Shown here piece after piece: positions 52,693 to 62,214 of a DNA stretch of 64,000 bases. The notes beneath the pieces were generated by a model. That model was not told the DNA's origin, did no database searches, and worked only from the letters and a program-made list of their open reading frames with translations. The position numbers were made by a program, and so were the translations under genes. Each line of letters begins with the position of its first letter. Within the stretch, counting starts at the first letter, position 1. The DNA is from Hyaloraphidium curvatum (lineage: Eukaryota > Monoblepharomycota > Hyaloraphidiomycetes > Hyaloraphidiales > Hyaloraphidiaceae): NCBI GenBank assembly GCA_025558095.1, contig JAIVFI010000008.1:744001-808000 (forward strand), in the 5' to 3' direction.

Positions 52693-53871
52693 TCAATCTG
52701 CCCCGTCGCCGACAGCGGACCCATTTTCCAGATCCGTCCCTTCATGGTCGTCATCGTCTTCGTCGATCTCAAACTCGATGGCGTCGAGCCTCGTCCACAT
52801 CATGAGCTCCATCTCCGCCTCGTCCGTCAACCATTCCATCGGGTCAGCCCCCTTCACGAAAACCTTGGATCGCCGCGACGGATGGCCAAGGTGGTTGAAG
52901 ACGGCCTCGATGTCTTCCGAAGGCAGACCGGGAAGGGCGCGGGAAAGCAAGACGCCTTCAAGGTAATCAGGGAGCTCCATCAGGATGCGTGTTGAGGTCC
53001 GCGCGTCACCGATCTCCAGCGTACGAAGGCTCTTCATCGCGCGCAGCACAGGCCATGCTTCGAGCAACATGTCGTCTGCGTCCGTCGCCTGGCCGAGATC
53101 AATTCCGAGATGAGAAAGCTCCAGGGTCTCGAACGAAACCAAGAGCCGGAGATCGCGTACGTCGAGCACCAAGCTGCGGAGCCGACTGACAACGGACGGG
53201 GGTACTTTGTCCAGCTCCGGGATTTGACAGCCTGCGGTCCACGAGAGACTCCAATTGCTCAGATTGGTAGCCTTGCTCAACGAGCTCCACAGAGAAAGCA
53301 CTGCAGCTTCTCCAACGTCCGTCTGAAAGCGAGACAGGAGCGTCGAAAGGCCTGGAGGGAACCAAAAGACCAGGCTGGTCGACGCGTCCTCCTGCTCAGA
53401 CGCTACAACGGCGAATTGGAAGATCACGTGGTCCGACGCAGAGCGCGCAACCTCGTCCAAGCATGACTGGCCGAGCGGATTGCTGCAAATCATGAGCCTC
53501 ACAAGAGATAGCTTAGGGGCAACGGCTCGCAGGAAAGCAGGCTCCAACGACCCTTGAGGCTGCGAGTCGGAGGCATCGAGTTTGACCGCAGACACGAAAC
53601 GAAGCTTCCCTGTGTCCAAAGGGTCATCCAGCAGCAGCTCGTAGTCCTTCTGTGAGCAAAGGTCCTCCCGAGAGTCGATAGGGGGAACGAAAAGGTAGAG
53701 CAAAGGCAAGGCGAGCTGCAAGCACGTCTTGCTCGCGAGCGAGAACTCCTTGAGCGTTCCACGGTCCAAGCGCTGGGCGACCAGGCCCAGGATTTCGGGA
53801 GGGACGACAGAGGGAGCTTCAGAGTCGTCTCGCTCCGCCGCCGGCGCAGGGCGCGGGCCGGGTTCGGCCAT
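52693..53871 (-). CDS. F-box-like protein, paralogue 2
   Basis: Intronless 392 aa from ATG 53871 (MAEPGPRPAPA). Close relative of the 44.0-kb gene in opposite orientation: PPEILGLVAQRLDRGTLKEF, KTCLQLALPLLYLFVPPIDS, LLLDDPLDTGKLR, and a conserved C-terminal acidic end (EFEIDEDDDDHEGTD). The Leu-rich region has strands like LRSLVLDVRDLRLLV and LRTLEIGDA. A longer frame extends upstream to about 54267, but conservation starts at 53871. Its stop lies 58 bp from the stop of the chitin-binding gene (convergent). Role inferred as ubiquitin-ligase adaptor. Confidence 0.65.
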   Translation of the reverse strand: MAEPGPRPAPAAERDDSEAPSVVPPEILGLVAQRLDRGTLKEFSLASKTCLQLALPLLYLFVPPIDSREDLCSQKDYELLLDDPLDTGKLRFVSAVKLDASDSQPQGSLEPAFLRAVAPKLSLVRLMICSNPLGQSCLDEVARSASDHVIFQFAVVASEQEDASTSLVFWFPPGLSTLLSRFQTDVGEAAVLSLWSSLSKATNLSNWSLSWTAGCQIPELDKVPPSVVSRLRSLVLDVRDLRLLVSFETLELSHLGIDLGQATDADDMLLEAWPVLRAMKSLRTLEIGDARTSTRILMELPDYLEGVLLSRALPGLPSEDIEAVFNHLGHPSRRSKVFVKGADPMEWLTDEAEMELMMWTRLDAIEFEIDEDDDDHEGTDLENGSAVGDGAD

Positions 53872-54442
53872 GTTGGAGGTACGTCCACCGATGACTGGGC
53901 GCATCGGGGTTGGTGCCCAAACGAATCGTCGCTGTGTGTCAAAATCAGAGTTCACGCACGATATTGAAAGGCGCGAGTCTCGGAAGCGCACTCGCGGCTC
54001 AAGTACTCCCGAGCCGGGCGCAAGGTTGGCTTCTCGGCCGGGCTGGTCGCGGAGCCGCAAGGTGGCTTTCGCCAACGGCAACGGCGCAGCGAATAGCTGT
54101 GCATCCCGCCGATCCGATCCGATCCACCATACGGTCGTGCTAATTTGACATGGCCCTTCACATCCTGTGGCTAGGACTCCTTGAGTAATCCACCTTTGGA
54201 CGGCCAGAGTGGCCCCAGGATGAGGGCCATCCACGTGCAGCGAGCTGGATTGATCAAAAGAAGCCATTTACAGCCATCGTGCTTCAATAGATACAATCAA
54301 TAGTCGCTGGAAAATGCCGCAAAAGAAGAGCGCGGCAGGCCGGAGGGGATCCATCGGACTTCGATTCGGGCTCGCCGGCGGCACCCGGGAGACAATCTTC
54401 TGAGCTCTACATCCGGCCCCTCTCTGCCGCCGCCGGATCACG
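53872..54442. other. Divergent intergenic region, 571 bp
   Basis: No RNA gene or repeat noticed. An in-frame upstream extension of the F-box-like gene reaches about 54267 without paralogue similarity, so I treat it as noncoding. Confidence 0.4.
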
Positions 54443-55625
54443 ATGACGCCTCCTCCGTCGCGCGGCCGGCGTCTCTTGAACCATTCGAATGGCGCCGGAC
54501 GCGTCTGCTTCATCACGGGAGCGTCATCGCCGCTGGGAATGGGCCACGCTTCCGCGGTGCTCCTCGCACGTGAAGGCGCGCGCGTCGTGGTCTCGGATCT
54601 CCCCAAATTGGAGGAACAGGGGCGAAAAGTCGTCGAAGAAATCGAGAAGGAGGGGGGAAAGGCCATTTGGGTGCCACTGGACGTTGCGGAAGAGTCCCAG
54701 TGGCCCGGAGCCATAGCGGCCGCGGAACAGGCGTTCGGGCCCCTGGACGTCATGGTCGCGAACGCGGGCATTGCGATGGAGTACGAGTCCTACACCGTCA
54801 ATGAGGGCGACAGCCTCATGGACCATCCCACGGCGGATTGGCGGAAGATTCTCGCCGTGAACCAGGTTGGTCGCCCGGATCCTCAACTTCTGTGCTGTCG
54901 CTCAGGAATCCACTCAATCAGGACGGAGTCTACTTTGCGATCAAGTACGGTGGCAAGTCGATGCTCAAGAACCCGGTCAAGGAGGGCAAATCCATAATCG
55001 TGATCTCCTCGACCGCCGGCTTCACCGGGCAGTTCGGCTTCGCGTGTGAGCTCGAATTCTGCGAAGAAGTCTTGCACTCTCTCAACCGGTTTCCGATGCC
55101 AGACACGGCCTCCAAGTTTGCTGTTCGGGGAATGACGAAGCGTGAGGATGCAGCAATGGACTACCTCGCGTTTGCTCATTGACCCGTGCTCAGACGCCGC
55201 AGCGTACATGGCGAGACATAACATTCGCGTCAACAGCGTTCACGTTGAGTCCGTTCTCCGTCGGCTTGGTTCCACAGGCTGACGCCTCCCCCCCCCCCTT
55301 AGCCCAACTTCATCCGCACCTCGATCCCCGCCCCCTTCTTCCTTCGCGGCGGTCGCAAACCGACACGCGAGGAGATCCAGAAGGTCGTCACCAACCTCCA
55401 GAACGGGAGCCCGCAGCGCCGGTGGGGAACGCCCGAGGAGGTGGCCTACCTCATTGCGTACCTCGCGAGCGACGAGAGCAGCTTCACTACTGGTGCGTTC
55501 GCCCGCCCTTCGAGGCATGTACAGTAGCTGATGCGCGTGCAGGGACCGAGCACGTGTTGGATGGCGGCTTTTTGACGGTCGCGGGGTACGGCGAGAACCC
55601 GTTCAAGGTCGAGAGCAAGCTCTGA
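54443..55625 (+). CDS. Short-chain dehydrogenase/reductase, six exons
   Basis: Classical SDR of 302 aa assembled from exons 54443-54865, 54922-55045, 55103-55141, 55194-55243, 55303-55492 and 55543-55625; all phases agree. NAD(P)-binding TGASSPLGMGHA, D after the second strand (SDLPK), VANAGIA, catalytic Ser in IVISSTAG, and YTASK rebuilt across the 55046-55102 intron. The C-terminal LDGGFLTV is typical of the fold. Two exons are very short (39 and 50 nt), and the intron before exon 5 ends in an 11-C run. Substrate cannot be assigned. Start at ATG 54443 gives a 19-residue lead before the first strand; a later start is not available. Confidence 0.87.
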
Positions 55626-55816
55626 GTATGATTACCTAGATGTTGTTGCAGCGTCATTCTAGTCTGCTAGTACATAGTGGAGCGATGACTCGGAGATGAG
55701 ATCCGGTTGCTCGCTCGGCATTGTTTACCGACGCGTCCAAGATCCAGCGCGCGATTGCTTCAATCTCCGACCCTATTCGAGCAGCCTGACGCTGGAATCG
55801 AACACATCGTATCGAC

Positions 55817-56836
55817 ATGACTGCCCTATCCGTGTCGGCGGCCCCGGAGAAGCTCCGTCGCCTCCTCCGAGCCTCGCTCCTCTCCCTTCCGCCGACACGC
55901 GCGGTGCTCCTCTCGGGCGGCCTCGACACCTCGGCCCTCGTAACTCTTGTAATGGACGACCCCGAGCTGCGCGCTCTCCATCCCTTGGAGGACGCGGTGA
56001 CCATCGGGACGGCGGACTGCAGGGATATCCCCGCCGCGGCAAAGATTGCCGCGAGGTACGGGCTGCGTCACCACGTGATACCGCTCGACGCGGAGGAAGT
56101 GCTCTCTTCCGAAGAGGAATCGCCGCTGCACGTCGCCGTGCGCGCCCTGCGGACATTCGACCCCATGGAGCTCCGGAATGCGGCTTGTGTGGCCGCGTGC
56201 CTACTCCGGGCAAAGGAGCTCGGTATCCCGCGTGTGATCACGGGGGATGGAGCCGACGAGCTTTTCGCGGGATATTCTTTCCTACTCGGCATGGAACCGG
56301 ACCGGATGCGGGCATACATGGAGCGGATGTGGAAGACGATGCGATTCTCGGCCAAGGACCTCGGCGAGGCCATCGGGGTTGGGGTTCTGCAGCCTTTCCT
56401 GCATCCGGACGTGCTGCAATTTGCGAGGACGTTGGAGCACAAGGACCTCGTGGGGACAGGTCCGGACGGGGAGAGGACGGGGAAGATGGCGCTCCGCCTC
56501 GCCGTCCTGACTTGCGACTCGGCCTGGAGGAAGAAGGAGCCCGTCGAAGGGGGAAGCGGGATGACCCAGGAATCGCAAGCCTTGTTCGCGTCCCGCGCGC
56601 TCGCAGAGGAGGATGTGCGAGAAGCGAAGGAGCGGCACGGCGTGGTGATCAGGGACGTGGAGCACCTGGCCTACTTCCGCGCCTTCGTCGCGGCGTTTGC
56701 CCGGTCGGACGGGACGATCGAACTGCCTGGGATCCCACGGCATGGCAGCGATCCGTGCAAGGACTGCGGGTGGCAGCTGCAGGCCCCGACACAGGACTTT
56801 TGCGTGGTGTGCGGATCGTTTCCGGGCAGGGCTTGA
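55817..56836 (+). CDS. Asparagine-synthase-like ATP-pyrophosphatase with C-terminal Cys4 motif
   Basis: Single-exon 339 aa. The PP-loop SGGLDTS (33-39) and the second family block ITGDGADELFAGY define an asparagine-synthetase C-terminal (adenylate-forming) domain. The N-terminal glutaminase domain of normal asparagine synthetases is absent, so any amide donor would be ammonia or a partner protein. The end carries CKDCGW...DFCVVCG, two CxxC-type knuckles fitting a zinc ribbon, unusual for asparagine synthetases and reminiscent of archaeal-type small homologues. No signal peptide; cytosolic. It may adenylate and amidate an unknown acid. Lies just downstream of the SDR on the same strand and converges with the next gene. 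Confidence 0.83.
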   Translation: MTALSVSAAPEKLRRLLRASLLSLPPTRAVLLSGGLDTSALVTLVMDDPELRALHPLEDAVTIGTADCRDIPAAAKIAARYGLRHHVIPLDAEEVLSSEEESPLHVAVRALRTFDPMELRNAACVAACLLRAKELGIPRVITGDGADELFAGYSFLLGMEPDRMRAYMERMWKTMRFSAKDLGEAIGVGVLQPFLHPDVLQFARTLEHKDLVGTGPDGERTGKMALRLAVLTCDSAWRKKEPVEGGSGMTQESQALFASRALAEEDVREAKERHGVVIRDVEHLAYFRAFVAAFARSDGTIELPGIPRHGSDPCKDCGWQLQAPTQDFCVVCGSFPGRA

Positions 56837-56856
56837 GGGTTGCGCATCAATTCAAA

Positions 56857-57654
56857 TCACTTTGCCTTCGCACGCTTCCTGCTTGATTGCTGGCGGCTCT
56901 GGGCGAAACTGGGATCCGCCACGTCCGCATCGGCCGCCGTTTCCGCTTCCTCCATATGGACTTCCTCAAGTCCGACGACAGGGTCGTCCAGCTTTCCGAA
57001 AGCGTCCAAACCCAGCCTGCCAAACGATTCTTCAACGGCCGCCTTCAGCTTGGCCATCTCGGGCCCGATCGTCCCGCTTGCACCGAGCGCCGCCTCGAGC
57101 TCCACGATCTTGGCCACAACTCCCGCGGCAATCCCCCTGGCGGGACCGTACGCCACCCTCGCCGCGTACCGGAGGGCAGCGCGGACGTCGCTGCTCCCCA
57201 GGGGGTCCGCGGGGTTGAACTTTTCCTTGCCGGCCCAGATGCGCGAAAAGACCGCCATCGCGCGTTCGTCCGGCTTCCCGAGGCGGTACCACGACCCGGT
57301 CGCTGTCTTGATGAGGTTGCCCCTGGCGTCCGCGACCTCGGAGGTCGTCAGACCGCTTCTTTCCCCGCCCGTGATGCGGATCCGCTGGTCGTTCGTAAGC
57401 ACCCAGCCGTCCCCGAGGTCCGTGACCTGCTCCCCGCCGGGCGGCAGCTCCATCGACCGCGTCGATGGCGGCGTGAGCATCTCCTCGCGGTCGGCGGCGA
57501 GGCCCCATTCCAGCTCGCCCGTGTTGAGGCAGTTCGGGATGGTGCGGACGCGTTTGGTGCCGCCCAGCCGAGCGCGCCGCGCGGGTTTCCCGGCGGGGGA
57601 AGCGGAGGCGGATTTGAGAATGCCGCGGGGGCGTCGTCTGGGGGAGTCGGCCAT
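56857..57654 (-). CDS. Unknown basic/nuclear-type protein, possible SANTA-like segment
   Basis: 265 aa from ATG 57654 (MADSPRRRPRGILK). An upstream GTG extension exists, but ATG is preferred. The N-terminus is basic and Ser/Pro rich with GILK, matching the [GS]IL[KR] PP1-docking consensus. Residues about 75-145 (DGWVLTNDQRIRI..TTSEVADARG..LIKTATGSWYRLG) resemble the SANTA domain of kinetochore proteins (KNL2/Mis18BP1-like) in spacing of Trp, S-x-V/I and G-S-x-Y; this is a tentative reading. A helical Ala-rich region, an acidic stretch and a basic SSRKRAKAK tail (nuclear-localisation-like) follow. Stop codons of this gene and the asparagine-synthase-like gene are 20 bp apart. Confidence 0.5.
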   Translation of the reverse strand: MADSPRRRPRGILKSASASPAGKPARRARLGGTKRVRTIPNCLNTGELEWGLAADREEMLTPPSTRSMELPPGGEQVTDLGDGWVLTNDQRIRITGGERSGLTTSEVADARGNLIKTATGSWYRLGKPDERAMAVFSRIWAGKEKFNPADPLGSSDVRAALRYAARVAYGPARGIAAGVVAKIVELEAALGASGTIGPEMAKLKAAVEESFGRLGLDAFGKLDDPVVGLEEVHMEEAETAADADVADPSFAQSRQQSSRKRAKAK

Positions 57655-58096
57655 GTTCGGCTGCGATTCGGCCGGTGATGCGGAGGGGACGTTGAGAGTG
57701 GCGCTGACGCGTGGCGCGCGCGCTGGGCTCACAGTTCACGACGAATCCCGCCGGAAACGTGTGGCAAACTGGAGCGAAGATGATTTCGCAGTGATCCACT
57801 GCCCACAGGCGGGACTATATGCCTGGATCTGCCGGGGCGGTGCCGTCGGGGCTTCGGTCGGGTGTTCGCTATGTCAGTCGGGGCTTGTCCACGCGGTCGA
57901 GACGGTGCGGCGATCGAGCCCAAGCAGGTGGTGCTCTCGTCATTTCGAATACAGCAATCTCAGACTGTCTCTGGTGTTGTTCGACCTCCGCCTGTCGCTA
58001 CTTCCATCGTTTGTTTCTTTACCCGAGTCCGACGCGGCTTGACTTCCTTGCCCCTACTGCATTGGCCAATCCTGCCCCACATCGCGCCTCTGGATA

Positions 58097-58441
58097 ATGT
58101 CGTCCGACGCTGAAACGATCGCGAAAAAGTACCCTCCTCACTTTCGGCGGCTATTCACGGCGGGTCTCGCCGAGCCGGGGCACGGCTCCGCGGCCAACCT
58201 GCACACCGCGTCGGCCGGTTTCGCGCTCTCGGACGCGCCGCTGCTCGCCGATTTGGCATGCGAAATCACTTTGGAACACGGTGACCCGCGGAAACCGGCG
58301 TCGGCGGCCACGATACACGCGCTGCATCATCGAGGGCGGTTTGCCCCTGCACGATCAAACATCACGGCCGGCCAGCAACGCTTGACGCCGAGCCTCCGAT
58401 GTCGAGCTAAACTGTCGCAGGATCGATGGCCGCGAGCGTGA
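58097..58441 (+). CDS. Small hypothetical ORF, 114 aa
   Basis: ATG frame beginning MSSDAETIAKKYPP with non-shadow composition in its first 75 residues (mixed acidic and hydrophobic), then Arg/Ser-rich. No homologous family recognised, and it converges closely on the next minus-strand gene. It could be a small protein, a first exon, or chance. Confidence 0.25.
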   Translation: MSSDAETIAKKYPPHFRRLFTAGLAEPGHGSAANLHTASAGFALSDAPLLADLACEITLEHGDPRKPASAATIHALHHRGRFAPARSNITAGQQRLTPSLRCRAKLSQDRWPRA

Positions 58442-58471
58442 TGGCCGCCGTACATCAGGGGGACTCCGAGC

Positions 58472-60949
58472 TCATCCTCCCGCATCGGGCAGCCCATCCG
58501 GCCCCCCGCCATCCACGGCGCCCGCTTCCCTTCCCTCCCCCGCCGCCACCCTGAGCATCACCATCATCCGTAACGCCGCCTCCTCCGGCGGCTCCTCGTC
58601 CGTGTCCTCCTCCTCGTCCGGCGCCAGCATCGACCTCGCCGGGTACTCCTCCCGCGCGTAGGTCTCGAACACCCGCACCTCGGGGTGGTACTTGACCCTC
58701 CGCCGGGGCTTGGCCGACGACGCCTGCGAGTCGCCGTCGCTGTCGGTCCGCGCGAGCTTGCCCAGGTTCCACCGCCTCCCCGGCTCCCACCCCGCCGTCT
58801 TGGCGACCCCGCCGAACTCGGGGATCTCCAGCAGCGGGTCCCCGCCGTCCCCTTCCCCGGCGGCCGCCGGATCGTGGTCCTGCCCGCCCTGCCTCCTTAC
58901 CGCGCAGATCCAGCACGCCCCCTCCCCCGCCGTCCCCCCGGCATGCGGGCACCGCGCCGCGACCGCCCGCGCGAGGGTGAGTATCTGCACGTCGGCCCTG
59001 GCCAGCCTGACCTCGTCCCCCTCGAGGATGCTCCGGAGCACCACCTTGGCGTCCTGGAACGGCGGCAGGTCCGACGCCCCCAGCAGCTCGAGGCACGCGC
59101 GCACGTCGGCGGCCATGGCCTCGTACACGGCCACGGCGCGGGCCTGCGCGTTGGGCGCGGCGCGCGCGGCGATGTGGCGGAAGCGCTTGAGCACGAGGAG
59201 GTGCAACCAGCTGGCGGAGATGGCGGCGCGGCACGCGATCCCGGTGAAGTAGAACAGCCCCAGCCTTTGCGGGCCGAGATCCGAGACGAGCGACCGCGCC
59301 TGCCGCGATATGACCATGGCGTGCCGCGACGCCTCGCCGAACGAGGCGGAGGAGAACCACACGGTGCGGAGCATGTCGGATTCGTCCTCGGGAGGGGGAG
59401 GGGGTTCCGCGGGCTCGGGCGAGGCGTGCGCGGCGGCGCGGGCGGCGGAGCGGCCCCAGCCGTCGAGGTCCTCGAAGAGCTCGGGGGAGCAGAGCGACAT
59501 GCTCATTTGGCGGGAAAGGATGAGCAAACTGTGGGAAGGAAGGTGAGGAAGGTGAACGATCCAGGTCAGCACGACACGCGAACGGAACACCCCAAGGCCA
59601 ACCCACCCCAAAACGGCCATGCGCTGCGGCACGTCCCAGTCTGGCAGGGTTCCCGCCAGATCGGCGATGTGCCCCGTCTCCCCCGCCGTCGCCACGCCCG
59701 CCGGCAGCGCCCTCCTCAGGCACCTCACCGCCTCGTACAGGTGGTCCCGCCTCCGGATGGCCTCGGGCAGGAACGGGTTCCGCGAGAGGCGCTCCAGATA
59801 CGCCGCGTCCATCCCCGCCAGGCCCGAGCCGGGCTGCCGCACCGCGCGCGACAGGCTGCCGGCCTTTTCCGCGACCTCCTTTGCCAGCAGCACGTCCAAG
59901 ACAGAGAGCTCCGCCCCGGCGAGCCAACGGCGAAACTCGATGATCCGCGTGGCGGCGTACAGCGTCATCTGGTGCAGGTAGCTGTGTCCTATCGAGGCGA
60001 TCGCCGAGACGTGCGTGGCGAGCATCCGGTCCCGCGCGCGGTTATCTGACGGGATAGGGAGCAGTGGGTCGATCCAGCCAAGGTAGTCCCGCGCGGGTGG
60101 GCCGTAGTATTCCGGGCGGAGCAGAAAGGCGGGGATCGGGCCGTTGGGCGGGCGGTCGGTGGGTGCAGGGACGGAGGCGACGAGGGCGGCGGGGAGGTTG
60201 GCCGGCACGCCCGGGTGGTCCCGCGGCGGGTTGTGCAGCGTGGGCATGTCCAGGGCCATCGAGACGGTGCAGTCCTGGGCAAAGGCTAGCCAGTAAACGC
60301 CGATCCAGGCGGCGGTCAGCAGAAGGTCGTCCAGGCCCCAGTATCCGCGCCGGATATCGTGTGGCCGGCGGTGGCGCGGCACCCCCGTGGCGCCCAAGAT
60401 GTCGTACATGTGCCGCAGCATGGCGCGGCCGCCCCGGTTGCGGTCCATACTGTGGTCGGCGACGCCCGCGACGACCGAAAGGGCAAACAGCAGTGCGAGG
60501 TTGGCCATCGAGTGCAGGCCCTCTCCGGGGCGCTTCTCCTGTGTCCGAGACGACTCCCCGGCGGCGTGTGCCGCCTCCGCGTCCGCCCAGAAGCGTGCAA
60601 GCTCGGCGGTCAGCAGCCTGCGTGCCCGGTTCTCCAGCCGCGGCACGGCGTCCGCCAGCGGCATGCCCTTGGCGTCCCCGTCCCCCGGCGGGAGTGGCGC
60701 ACACGCGGCGGCGCCCGTGGCCAGCAGCTTCGCCGCCCCCGCCCAGTCCAGCGCCGCGCAGAGCACCGGCGCCCCGAGGAACTGCCGCCAGCGCGGGTCC
60801 GCCGCCGCGACACCGAACCGCGCCGCGCGGTACGTCGCCGCCGACATGTTGAGTGTGCCCCGCGGGAGCCCCGAAAGCACGACGTCCGCAAAGGCGCGCG
60901 ATGTGGCATCGGGCGGTTCCCACTCTGCGGCGGGGGCCGCCATCGGCAT
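58472..60949 (-). CDS. Large unknown protein, possible fungal transcription-factor homology region
   Basis: Single open frame of 825 aa with two adjacent ATGs (60949, 60943). Residues about 140-250 (NLALLFALSVVAG...GYWGLDDLLLTAAWIGVYWLAFAQDCTVSMALDM) have the helix pattern and D-x-x-x-S-x-A-L step of the fungal Zn2Cys6 regulator middle homology region; no Zn2Cys6 cluster is present. Helical middle segments follow (about 340-620), then a Cys-containing loop (CPHAGG..CWICAV) and an acidic Ser-rich tail. The tail has VKYHPEVRVFETYAREEYP, with VRVF resembling an RVxF PP1-docking motif. An intron-like stretch near 59515-59575 (CTGAC, CACAG) is out of phase and is kept as coding. Function is uncertain. 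Confidence 0.5.
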   Translation of the reverse strand: MPMAAPAAEWEPPDATSRAFADVVLSGLPRGTLNMSAATYRAARFGVAAADPRWRQFLGAPVLCAALDWAGAAKLLATGAAACAPLPPGDGDAKGMPLADAVPRLENRARRLLTAELARFWADAEAAHAAGESSRTQEKRPGEGLHSMANLALLFALSVVAGVADHSMDRNRGGRAMLRHMYDILGATGVPRHRRPHDIRRGYWGLDDLLLTAAWIGVYWLAFAQDCTVSMALDMPTLHNPPRDHPGVPANLPAALVASVPAPTDRPPNGPIPAFLLRPEYYGPPARDYLGWIDPLLPIPSDNRARDRMLATHVSAIASIGHSYLHQMTLYAATRIIEFRRWLAGAELSVLDVLLAKEVAEKAGSLSRAVRQPGSGLAGMDAAYLERLSRNPFLPEAIRRRDHLYEAVRCLRRALPAGVATAGETGHIADLAGTLPDWDVPQRMAVLGWVGLGVFRSRVVLTWIVHLPHLPSHSLLILSRQMSMSLCSPELFEDLDGWGRSAARAAAHASPEPAEPPPPPEDESDMLRTVWFSSASFGEASRHAMVISRQARSLVSDLGPQRLGLFYFTGIACRAAISASWLHLLVLKRFRHIAARAAPNAQARAVAVYEAMAADVRACLELLGASDLPPFQDAKVVLRSILEGDEVRLARADVQILTLARAVAARCPHAGGTAGEGACWICAVRRQGGQDHDPAAAGEGDGGDPLLEIPEFGGVAKTAGWEPGRRWNLGKLARTDSDGDSQASSAKPRRRVKYHPEVRVFETYAREEYPARSMLAPDEEEDTDEEPPEEAALRMMVMLRVAAGEGREAGAVDGGGPDGLPDAGG

Positions 60950-62214
60950 CGTCGCAGGGGATCGGGACGCAGCGGGGGGCCAAGGCCGCCCTTATCGCCG
61001 GGGCCGAGACCGGCGTCCCGACACCGCCCACGTACAAAAGAGGCTCAACTTTGGCATCGCCCGGGAGGCATATCGGAAGTCCCGCACTATTTTCTGTGCG
61101 GGGCTCCTCGTGATCGCGCACGTGCGCGCGGCTGATGCATGCTCGGCCACCAAGTTGAGGACGACGGCATCCCGTTCGGCTCCTGAGCATGCCGGCCCAG
61201 CCGCGGGTGCGCCGCGCAATCAATCCGCATCACGTCCTGGCCCAGGAACCCGTCCGGCTGCGTCGCCGGTGGCAAAAGACCCAGAATCACGGTGCTGCCA
61301 TACGGCGGTGCCGCGCGGTCCCCGCCAACACCGGCGACTCGGGGCAGATCAGAGCACCTGGCTTCAGCGCTTGGTCCTAGGCCGTCCACTTCCGCGTGTC
61401 CGTTCATCCCCGAAGTCCCGATCCGCGGTCCTGCAGCCTTGCATGTCGCCGTCTTCTCGATGTCATGGACGGCACCGCATTCGCGCGGCGCCAGCCGGGA
61501 CCCGTCGACGGCGACTCGCACCTCCTCGCAGTTTCCCGGTCCCGAGGCACGCCCGACCCGCCGGGTCTCCACCCCGCGTTGCCGGACCCATTTGCCCGCC
61601 GCGTCGCCGCCGTCCGAGGCTTTGGGTGGGCACCGCCGAAAGGCGGCGCTTGTCCAGGCCGGTGGCGGCGACCCGTTCGCGGGGTGGCTTTCGTCTTACT
61701 TCGGCCGGCGCCAGGAAGAGGGAGCCCGCGGCGTCGCTGACTCCAAAGAAAGTTGGCGCCACCATCGGCGGCGCCGGAACTGCCCAGGGAGCGGCGCCGC
61801 GGGCCCCTGTGCCCTGCTTTGGGCAAAGGGTTGGGGACAGCTCATCGGAGTCCCGGTGCGCGCTGCAACCAACATCGCTTCCGCCCGCAGTGTTCTCTCC
61901 CGACCGACGAAAAACCAGTGACAATGGTCGAACGAGGGAGGTAGGCGCCCGCACGGCCGAGGGCCGAGATCCGATGCTGGTCGATCGGGCCGGGCCGGGG
62001 CAGAGGGCGTCTCGCGGCCCATAATGAACTCCGAGCGAAACCATCCGCGGCCGACCGTTCTCCGTCGAATCGCAACCGATGCATCGTATCGACCGACGTG
62101 CCGCGGGGCCGATCGTCGAACTCGAACTCGCCCCGGTCGCGGCGCGCCGGGTGGTACACCTGCCCCTTCACTCATCTTCCTCCTGCCGTCTCCCTCCCTT
62201 CCCCCCACTAACCG
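60950..62214. other. Divergent intergenic region, 1265 bp
   Basis: Nothing convincing was found: no signal peptide, domain motif, tRNA or repeat. Long Arg/Pro-rich frames on both strands are GC-driven artefacts. Confidence 0.45.

Noticed and set aside
59515-59577. Intron-like stretch (CTGAC and CACAG) in the 58.5-60.9 kb protein
   Set aside because: No donor of a phase that keeps the downstream frame, so it is treated as coding.
58685-60049. 454-codon plus-strand frame opposite the large minus-strand protein
   Set aside because: Arg/Pro/Gly-rich shadow with no motifs, a mirror of the real codon bias.
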